Positions 32,454 through 38,349 of a stretch of DNA of 38,349 bases are shown one piece after another. The position numbers were made by a program, and so were the translations under genes. Origin of the DNA: Nitrospira sp. (GTDB lineage: Bacteria; Nitrospirota; Nitrospiria; Nitrospirales; Nitrospiraceae); NCBI GenBank assembly GCA_015903995.1, contig JABMDK010000017.1, forward strand, positions 189,786-228,134. The letters run 5' to 3'. The stretch's first letter is position 1. Each line of letters opens with the position of its first letter. The notes beneath the pieces are model-generated. The model had not been told where the DNA came from. It did no database searches and worked only from the letters and a program-made list of their open reading frames with translations.

Positions 32454-33014
32454 GTGATTTCTACGGTGGATTTTCGTAGCGGTGTGCGCTTGATGGTCGA
32501 AGGCGAGCCGTTTCATATCGTCGAGTTTCAACATGTCAAGCCCGGCAAGGGCGGTGCCTTCGTCCGGACGAAGTTGAAAAGCTATCTCTCCGGCAATGTG
32601 TTGGACCGAACGTTTCGCTCAGGAGAACGGTTTGAAGAGCCAGATTTGGAAGAGCGGGACATGCAGTTCCTCTACGCGACCGGAGATTCCTATACGCTGA
32701 TGGATACGGAGACGTATGAGCAATTGACGTTTGAGAAGAGTCAGTTGGGAGAGAACGCCGATTTATTGAAGGAAAATATGATCGCCAAGATCCTCGTCTA
32801 CGAGCATCGCCCGATCGCCGTTGAGTTGCCAAACTTCATCGAGCTCAAGGTCGTGGATGCGGATCCTGGCGTCCGGGGAGACACGGCATCCGGGGGAACC
32901 AAGCCGGCGATCGTGGAAACCGGGGCGACGATCAAAGTTCCGCTTTACCTGGAGGTCGGCACCGTCATCCGGATCGATACTCGTACCAGATCCTATGTGG
33001 AGCGTGTTCGGTGA
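32454..33014 (+). CDS. efp: Translation elongation factor P
   Basis: A 186-residue factor that relieves ribosomes stalled at polyproline. The N-terminal KOW-like domain has HVKPGKGGAFVRTKLKS with a lysine (Lys32) at the loop tip, the position modified in EpmA-type systems. The C-terminal OB domain ends with GTVIRIDTRTRSYVERV. I chose the GTG at 32454: it gives the expected N-terminus MISTVDFRSG, and GGGAG lies six bases upstream. A TTG at 32448 is in frame but sits against the ribosome site. The stop overlaps accB (GTGA). Confidence 0.96.
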   Translation: MISTVDFRSGVRLMVEGEPFHIVEFQHVKPGKGGAFVRTKLKSYLSGNVLDRTFRSGERFEEPDLEERDMQFLYATGDSYTLMDTETYEQLTFEKSQLGENADLLKENMIAKILVYEHRPIAVELPNFIELKVVDADPGVRGDTASGGTKPAIVETGATIKVPLYLEVGTVIRIDTRTRSYVERVR

Positions 33015-33574
33015 GCCGTCGTCGATCTCCTCATTCAAAGACCAAGGCTCGTCGGGTTGTATTGCCGCAGACTGGGGAGGAAACCGGCCATGAGGTTTCA
33101 CTCACAGGGGGGTCGACCAAGCAAATCCAAGAACTGATCGACTTGCTTCGGCGTAATAATTTGACCGAGCTTGAGTTTGAACGACAAGGCTTCCGCATCC
33201 GCGTCCGCCATGACCTCGCAGCCAGACCGCTCGCGACATCGGTGCAGGAGTTTGTCCCTGTTCCGCCTCAACAACCGATGCATTCGGCTTCAGCTACGCC
33301 ATCGGTGTCAGACGCAGGCACGGGTTTCCTGACTGTCACGTCTCCCATCGTCGGCACATTCTACCGATCGCCCTCACCCGATGCCGATCCATATGTTGAG
33401 GAGGGTGACGCCGTGAAGAAAGGCCAAGTGTTGTGTGTGGTCGAAGCGATGAAACTCATGAATGAAATTGAGTCGGAAGTGGACGGTCGTCTTGTCAAGA
33501 TCTTGGTGGAAAACACAAAGTCAGTGGAATATGGTCAGGCACTGTTTCTGATCGATCCCAAAGCCGCTTCATAG
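33011..33574 (+). CDS. accB: Biotin carboxyl carrier protein of acetyl-CoA carboxylase
   Basis: A 187-residue subunit carrying biotin on Lys148 within VVEAMKLMNEIE. The N-terminal helix STKQIQELIDLLRRNNLTEL and the Pro/Ala linker are typical; the biotinyl domain (about 107-187) includes SPIVGTFYRSPSPDADPYVE. About 30 basic residues precede the family core, suggesting that the true start could be internal, but the GTG at 33011 overlaps the efp stop (GTGA), as for several other pairs here. It acts with AccC in the first step of fatty acid synthesis. Confidence 0.95.
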   Translation: MSRRRSPHSKTKARRVVLPQTGEETGHEVSLTGGSTKQIQELIDLLRRNNLTELEFERQGFRIRVRHDLAARPLATSVQEFVPVPPQQPMHSASATPSVSDAGTGFLTVTSPIVGTFYRSPSPDADPYVEEGDAVKKGQVLCVVEAMKLMNEIESEVDGRLVKILVENTKSVEYGQALFLIDPKAAS

Positions 33575-33617
33575 GGCATTCTAAAGGCGGTCCTCGCCAT
33601 CGTATCGGAGCCGAGAC

Positions 33618-34958
33618 GTGTTTAAAAAAGTTCTAGTCGCCAATCGCGGAGAAATCGCGCTGCGAGTAATCCGCGCCTGTAAAGAACTTGGCATCAAGAC
33701 TGTGGCGATTCATTCCGAAGCGGATGCGCTTGCCATGCATGTTCGAGCGGCCGACGAAAAGGTGTGTGTGGGGCCGGCGGAATCGGCATTGAGCTACCGA
33801 AATATTCCCAATGTCTTGAGTGCCGCAGAGATTACGGGTGTCGATGCGATCCATCCCGGGTATGGATTTCTGTCGGAGAACGCCCATTTTGCCGAAGTCT
33901 GCGAGTCAATCGGCATCAAGTTTATCGGACCGAGCTCGGAAAATATCGCCATGATGGGGGATAAGGCGAAGGCGCGTGAAATCGTGGCGAGGCGGGGCCT
34001 TCCGGTCACACCGGGAAGTCCAGGCGAATTGCGCAGCGAGGAGGATGCGTTGCAGGCGGCGCAGAAGATCGGCTTTCCCGTCATTATTAAAGCGACGGCC
34101 GGAGGGGGAGGACGAGGCATGCGTGTCGTCAACAAGGCCGAAGACCTGGGACGAGCTTTTCAGGCCGCGCAGGCGGAAGCGAAATCGACCTTCGGCAACG
34201 ATGGGGTCTACCTCGAACGATACTTTCTAGAGCCGCGTCATATTGAAGTGCAGATCTTGGCCGATCAACATGGTCGGGTGGTGCATCTCGGGGAGCGGGA
34301 CTGCTCGATCCAACGACGGCATCAAAAACTGGTCGAAGAAACGCCGTCCCCGGTCGTCGATCACAAACTGCGTCGGGAAATCGGCAAGGTAGCCGTGGAG
34401 GCGGTCAAGGCTGCCCATTACCGAAACGTGGGCACCGTCGAATTTTTGCTCGATAAAGACCGAAATTTTTATTTCATGGAAGTGAATACCCGTATCCAGG
34501 TCGAGCACCCCATCACCGAAATGGTGACCGGCATCGATTTGATCAAAGAACAGATTCGTCTGGCCGCAGGTCATCCCCTCTCCATTCGGCAACAGGATGT
34601 CGTGCTGACCGGGCACAGCCTGGAGTGTCGAATTAATGCCGAAGATCCGGAGAAGTTTACGCCGTCTCCCGGAATGATTACCAAGTACAGTCCGCCCGGA
34701 GGGTTCGGCGTACGGGTCGACTCCGCCATGGAGTCAGGCTCTGTGGTCGTTCCATACTACGATTCAATGATTGCCAAGTTGATCACTCATGGTCGCGATC
34801 GACAGGAGTCATTGGCTCGTATGAGGCGTGCGCTCGGTGAGTTTGTCATTGAGGGGATTAAAACCACCCTCCCACTTCACCGTCGGATCCTTGATGATCC
34901 GGACTTTCAGAAGGGCCAGGTGTCGACGACGTTCCTGGACCGGTTCTTGGCGGGATAA
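33618..34958 (+). CDS. accC: Biotin carboxylase subunit of acetyl-CoA carboxylase
   Basis: A 446-residue ATP-grasp enzyme carboxylating the biotin of AccB. Motifs are [20 protein letters not shown], the glycine-rich ATP loop [31 protein letters not shown] and the catalytic block [19 protein letters not shown]. The length matches stand-alone AccC. The start is a GTG at 33618 with GGAG seven bases upstream. Last gene of the aroQ-efp-accBC unit. The carboxyltransferase genes (accA, accD) are not here. Confidence 0.97.
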   Translation: MFKKVLVANRGEIALRVIRACKELGIKTVAIHSEADALAMHVRAADEKVCVGPAESALSYRNIPNVLSAAEITGVDAIHPGYGFLSENAHFAEVCESIGIKFIGPSSENIAMMGDKAKAREIVARRGLPVTPGSPGELRSEEDALQAAQKIGFPVIIKATAGGGGRGMRVVNKAEDLGRAFQAAQAEAKSTFGNDGVYLERYFLEPRHIEVQILADQHGRVVHLGERDCSIQRRHQKLVEETPSPVVDHKLRREIGKVAVEAVKAAHYRNVGTVEFLLDKDRNFYFMEVNTRIQVEHPITEMVTGIDLIKEQIRLAAGHPLSIRQQDVVLTGHSLECRINAEDPEKFTPSPGMITKYSPPGGFGVRVDSAMESGSVVVPYYDSMIAKLITHGRDRQESLARMRRALGEFVIEGIKTTLPLHRRILDDPDFQKGQVSTTFLDRFLAG

Positions 34959-34989
34959 TCCTGCGAATTTTTCCCTCTCCAATTCCTGT

Positions 34990-35012
34990 CTTGACAGTGT
35001 GTCCCCGTCAAG
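34990..35012. terminator. Weak hairpin after accC
   Basis: CTTGAC (34990-34995) and GTCAAG (35007-35012) form a 6-bp stem with an 11-base loop, about 30 bases after the accC stop. There is no T-run, so its role is uncertain. Confidence 0.3.
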
Positions 35013-35163
35013 AGATCCCATTCCTTGGTGGGCCGCTTGGCCTGTGTTAAGCTCAATACGGTAGTGTGAACGGGAGACCCGCTGCGTCCTCTGGGCCGTG
35101 AGGTGCATCGCTCGGGGCCTTCCTGTTAGGATAGTCACATCTTCGGGCCTAGATGCAGGGTAT

Positions 35164-36417
35164 ATGCGACGTATCGCCTTTATCATCGGTGTCGTAGCCA
35201 TTGGACTTGCTATCGGTGGCTATGTGTTTTTTACCGGGGAGCGGAAGGCCCCAGTTCGATACCGAACCGCGGCGATCGAGCTCGGTCAGGTTACGTCTTC
35301 CGTCAGCGCCACGGGGACGATCAACCCTGTTGTATCGGTTCAGGTAGGCACGCAAGTGTCTGGGATGATCAAGAGCCTCCACGCGGATTTCAACTCACGG
35401 GTGAAGGCCGGGGATACGGTTGCGGTCATTGATCCAGAACCCTTCAAGGCTCGCCGAGAACAGGCTGCCAGCAATCTGGAGATGGCGCGGTCAAATGTTG
35501 CACGGTCCAAAGCCGACCTGGCGCAGCGAAAACGCGAACTCGACCGCGTGGAATCTTTGCTGCCGCAGCAGTTTGTTTCACAAAACGATGTCGATGTCGC
35601 ACGCACCAATTTCCAAAGCGCGGAAGCACAGATGAATGTCGCCGGAGCGCAGGTCAAGCAAGCGGAAGCGGCGTTGAATTCGGCTGAGTTGGAACTGAAA
35701 TATACCGTCATTCGGTCGCCCGTTGATGGCATCGTCGTCGCGCGTAACGTCGAGGTCGGCCAGACGGTTGCCTCCAGCTTTGCCACGCCGAATCTATTTC
35801 TGATCGCCCTCGATTTGACCAAAATGCAGGTCGACACCAATGTGAGCGAGTCGGATATTGGAGGGATGGCCGAAGGGAAGGAAGCCGTCTTCACCGTGGA
35901 TGCCTACCCTGGTGTGACCTTTACCGGCACCATCAGGCAGGTACGACTCGCACCTATCAACGTCCAGAACGTCGTGACCTACAATGTGGTTGTCGGCGTG
36001 GAGAACAAGGACTTACGGCTCAAGCCAGGCATGACGGCCAATGTGTCGATTATTGTGGCACAGAAAGACCAGATTCTTAAGGTTCCCAATGCGGCGCTCA
36101 GATTTTCTCCGCCGAAGGGTGAGGGGGGTCGTCGGGAGGCCGATGGGCACGTCGCCAACAGGCATGGAGGAGGTCCGATCAAAGTAGATGCCGGCACGCT
36201 ACCGTCGAAAACCATCTGGAGGCTATCGGAGAACGGTGACCTCGCCTCTCTGCCGGTCCACACTGGTATTTCGGATGGCCTCACCACTGAAGTACTCTCC
36301 GGCGGTCTCAAGGAAGGGGATCTCGTGGTTGTCGGTATCGAACAGCCTTTCGGCGAGAGAAAAGGGAGTGAATTGCCGCCGGGGTTTGGAAACCAGCAGC
36401 GTCCTCGCTCTCGATGA
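35164..36417 (+). CDS. MacA/HlyD-type periplasmic adaptor of an efflux pump
   Basis: A 417-residue membrane-fusion protein: an N-terminal anchor RRIAFIIGVVAIGLAIGGYV, the first lipoyl half with SVSATGTINPVVSVQVGTQV, a long helical hairpin (about 95-175; REQAASNLEMARSNVARSKA), and the second lipoyl half with YTVIRSPVDGIVVARNVEVG. Beta-barrel and membrane-proximal domains follow. A Gly/Arg/His-rich insert lies in the membrane-proximal domain (PPKGEGGRREADGHVANRHG). With the ATPase and permease that follow, it forms a MacAB-like inner-membrane assembly exporting drugs, peptides or lipopeptides. The ATG at 35164 leads directly into the anchor; longer frames back to 35098 lack support. Confidence 0.92.
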   Translation: MRRIAFIIGVVAIGLAIGGYVFFTGERKAPVRYRTAAIELGQVTSSVSATGTINPVVSVQVGTQVSGMIKSLHADFNSRVKAGDTVAVIDPEPFKARREQAASNLEMARSNVARSKADLAQRKRELDRVESLLPQQFVSQNDVDVARTNFQSAEAQMNVAGAQVKQAEAALNSAELELKYTVIRSPVDGIVVARNVEVGQTVASSFATPNLFLIALDLTKMQVDTNVSESDIGGMAEGKEAVFTVDAYPGVTFTGTIRQVRLAPINVQNVVTYNVVVGVENKDLRLKPGMTANVSIIVAQKDQILKVPNAALRFSPPKGEGGRREADGHVANRHGGGPIKVDAGTLPSKTIWRLSENGDLASLPVHTGISDGLTTEVLSGGLKEGDLVVVGIEQPFGERKGSELPPGFGNQQRPRSR

Positions 36418-36538
36418 GGCGGCTGATAGCCTTCGATCGTGGTGTGTGAACGTCGCTTGTCGTCGGATCAGGCATAGTGCACTCCCATCATTCCATCTGC
36501 ATGATTTGCGTTGAAGGCGCATAGGATGAGCAAGTTCT

Positions 36539-37249
36539 GTGAACCCATTGATCGTCGGTGAAGATATTTGGAAGGTCTATCGAGTGGGCGATGTCGAGGT
36601 GCAGGCTCTGCGTGGGGTGAGTGTTACCATCGAACAGGGGGAGTTTGTCGCGATCATGGGGTCGAGCGGATCCGGGAAGTCCACGTTGATGAATATTCTC
36701 GGGTGCCTCGATCGACCGACCAAGGGCCATTACCGGTTGAACGGCGTCGAGGTCGGACAATTACGACCCGACCAGTTGGCGGAGATCCGGAATCAGCAAA
36801 TCGGCTTTGTGTTCCAGAGCTTCAATCTCATTCCCCGAACCAGTGCCCTGGAAAATGCCCAGTTACCCCTGTTCTACAGAGGACTTTCCCTCAAAGAGCA
36901 GCGTACGCTCGCATTCGCTGCGCTCCAACGTGTCGGATTGAAGGGGCGCGAGCATCATTCTCCCACGCAACTGTCGGGTGGCCAACAACAACGGGTGGCG
37001 ATCGCTCGGGCGCTGGTGACCGCACCCTCTTTGTTGCTGGCGGACGAGCCAACCGGAAACCTTGATACGGAGTCCAGCCAGGACATCATGGGGATTCTTG
37101 AAGGATTGAATCGGGACGGTATGACGGTGATCCTGGTCACGCACGAAATTGATATTGCCGTCTATGCGTCGCGCGAAATCGTCGTCAAGGATGGTCGGAT
37201 CCTCAGTGATCGAGCAACCAAGGGACGGTCGCGGGCAGTGGGAGTGTAA
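36539..37249 (+). CDS. MacB-type ABC transporter ATP-binding protein
   Basis: A 236-residue ATPase of the LolD/MacB class. Walker A is GSSGSGKST (41-49), the Q-loop lies in [12 protein letters not shown], the signature is LSGGQQQR from 145, Walker B is [12 protein letters not shown] from 165, and the switch His is in VTHEID. The start is a GTG at 36539 with AGGATG about a dozen bases upstream. The permease starts immediately after its stop codon, so the transporter is split into separate ATPase and permease genes, unlike E. coli MacB. Confidence 0.94.
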   Translation: MNPLIVGEDIWKVYRVGDVEVQALRGVSVTIEQGEFVAIMGSSGSGKSTLMNILGCLDRPTKGHYRLNGVEVGQLRPDQLAEIRNQQIGFVFQSFNLIPRTSALENAQLPLFYRGLSLKEQRTLAFAALQRVGLKGREHHSPTQLSGGQQQRVAIARALVTAPSLLLADEPTGNLDTESSQDIMGILEGLNRDGMTVILVTHEIDIAVYASREIVVKDGRILSDRATKGRSRAVGV

Positions 37250-38349
37250 ATGCCGGCATTTGTATGGCTGACAGTGGTCACTGCTTTGCGAGTCTTGGGG
37301 CGCAACCGGCTGCGCGCTGGTTTGACCATGCTTGGGATTATTATCGGAGTCGGGGCGGTCATTGCGATGGTCAGCATCGGAGAAGGGGCGAAACAGGCGG
37401 TGCAGAAGCAGATCGCCACGATGGGGACCAATGTCATTATGATCTGGCCCAGTTACGTGACCGTCGGCGGCGTGCGGGGTGCACAAGGCGGTGCCGTCAC
37501 ACTGACGGTGACCGACGCACTGGAGCTGAAGAAAAGGATTCCAATTCTGTCTGAAACCGGGTGGCTCATTCGAAGCACCATGCAAATTGTGAATGGGAAC
37601 CGCAATTGGAATGGTCCGGTTCACGGAGCATCACCCAGCTATGTCACGATCCGAGACTGGTCTTTCAGCAGCGGAGGGTCCTTTACCCAAACAGATATGG
37701 AGAGTGCCGCCCGGGTCGCGCTCCTTGGACAAACCGTGGTCGAAAACATTTTTGAACCAGGTGAAGAACCGGTTGGCGCGATCATCCGCATAAAGAATGT
37801 CCCGTTTCGAGTCATCGGAGTCTTATCTCCTAAAGGGCAGTCTGTTCAGGGATCCGATCAGGACGATATCGTCTTTATCCCCTTCACGACTGCGGAGCGA
37901 AAAGTCTTCGGAACATTGTTTCTTGGGTCGGTCGGAGGGATTTTTGTCTCGACGGAACGGACTGAGGATCTGGCGGAGGCCGTCGAACAAATCCGCCAGG
38001 TGATGAGGGCTCGGCATCGCTTGCAGGGTGAGCAGCCGGATGATTTCACCATTCGCACCCAGGTCGAAATCGGAAAGGTGCAGGAAGGGACGAGCGAAAC
38101 CTTGACGGTCATGTTGATGATCATCGCGTCTGTCTCGCTTCTTGTCGGCGGCATCGGGATCATGAACATTCTGCTTGTCTCCGTCACTGAGCGGACACGA
38201 GAAATCGGAATCCGGATGGCGGTTGGAGCCAAACGGTTCCACATCCTCATGCAGTTTTTGATCGAAGCCTTGACGCTCAGTGTGGTCGGCGGGGTGATCG
38301 GTATCGTATTCGGTGTGCTTGCGGCCCGCTTGACGACTGTGATCGCCGG
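37250..38349 (+). CDS. MacB/FtsX-like ABC transporter permease (3' end cut by window edge)
   Basis: The frame from ATG 37250 is open to the last base (366 codons). It has the MacB layout: a first membrane helix RAGLTMLGIIIGVGAVIAMV, a large periplasmic domain (about residues 55-275), and the conserved block IASVSLLVGGIGIMNILLVS followed by VTERTREIGIRMAVGA. The usual length is about 400 residues, so two thirds of the last helix bundle is present and roughly 35-45 residues are missing. The start codon directly follows the ATPase stop (TAA then ATG). Confidence 0.93.
   Translation, partial: MPAFVWLTVVTALRVLGRNRLRAGLTMLGIIIGVGAVIAMVSIGEGAKQAVQKQIATMGTNVIMIWPSYVTVGGVRGAQGGAVTLTVTDALELKKRIPILSETGWLIRSTMQIVNGNRNWNGPVHGASPSYVTIRDWSFSSGGSFTQTDMESAARVALLGQTVVENIFEPGEEPVGAIIRIKNVPFRVIGVLSPKGQSVQGSDQDDIVFIPFTTAERKVFGTLFLGSVGGIFVSTERTEDLAEAVEQIRQVMRARHRLQGEQPDDFTIRTQVEIGKVQEGTSETLTVMLMIIASVSLLVGGIGIMNILLVSVTERTREIGIRMAVGAKRFHILMQFLIEALTLSVVGGVIGIVFGVLAARLTTVIA

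Noticed and set aside
34991..35019. TTGACA after accC as a promoter for the efflux operon
   Set aside because: No acceptable -10 box at 16-18 bases; the hexamer is part of a small inverted repeat.
1..38349. tRNA genes, CRISPR arrays, insertion sequences, prophage or attachment sites
   Set aside because: Gaps between genes were read on both strands and none shows a cloverleaf, spaced repeats, transposase or integrase motifs, or flanking duplications.

Overview
This is a bacterial chromosomal window of densely packed housekeeping genes with no sign of a mobile element. I found no tRNA, rRNA, CRISPR array, transposase or integrase. The gene set suggests a Gram-negative, probably autotrophic bacterium: a TonB-dependent receptor, outer-membrane lipoproteins, a periplasmic c-type cytochrome and a MacAB-like pump imply a double membrane. 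Gene content and arrangement (long-type HflX, animal-type transketolase, an adrenodoxin-reductase-like flavoprotein, the clpC-tsaD-hflX-nth-yicC-gmk-rpoZ-coaBC-TPR-aroQ-efp-accBC run) fit Nitrospirota, most likely a Nitrospira relative. That placement is inference from family resemblance, not from a marker phylogeny.

Layout. Bases 1-4665 (minus strand): an HDOD-domain protein overlaps a soluble transhydrogenase (sthA), followed after a 330-base gap by a TonB-dependent receptor that runs off the left edge. Bases 4796-5595 (plus): an exported coiled-coil protein and a small cupin, ending at a shared terminator hairpin that faces a minus-strand cytochrome c (5689-6150). Bases 6366-10596 (minus): transketolase, a fibronectin-III lipoprotein, and a two-gene rrf2/tauE unit. 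Bases 10774-17959 (plus): radA, a LolB-like lipoprotein, tsaB, rimI, a YdcH-type small protein, tatC, a seven-bladed beta-propeller protein, a cyclophilin and a lipoprotein. Bases 18027-21556: a GT2 glycosyltransferase (minus), an adrenodoxin-type ferredoxin/NADP reductase (plus) and NAD kinase (minus). Bases 21816-34958 (plus): clpC, tsaD, hflX, nth, yicC, gmk, rpoZ, coaBC, a TPR protein, a frame-disrupted aroQ, efp, accB and accC. Bases 35164-38349 (plus): a MacA-like adaptor, its ABC ATPase and a MacB-like permease cut by the right edge.

How the genes work together. NAD(P) and reductant handling recurs: transhydrogenase, NAD kinase, a ferredoxin/NADP-type reductase and transketolase. Translation and its quality control is another theme: TsaB and TsaD (t6A), RimI, HflX, EF-P. 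Many neighbours overlap by the four bases ATGA or GTGA (HDOD/sthA, lipoprotein/tsaB, tsaB/rimI, tatC/propeller, nth/yicC, yicC/gmk, efp/accB), so translational coupling is common here.

The most noteworthy observations are: (1) hflX has no ATG, GTG or TTG codon for its conserved N-terminus and appears to start at an ATT codon with an ideal Shine-Dalgarno next to a perfect hairpin; (2) aroQ is split by a frame change that separates its catalytic residues; (3) the promoter in front of aroQ-efp-accBC has a dyad between its -35 and -10 boxes; (4) the transketolase is of the short, animal-like type; (5) CoaBC carries serine where E. coli CoaC has its active-site cysteine. I did not find a wholly new multi-gene system.
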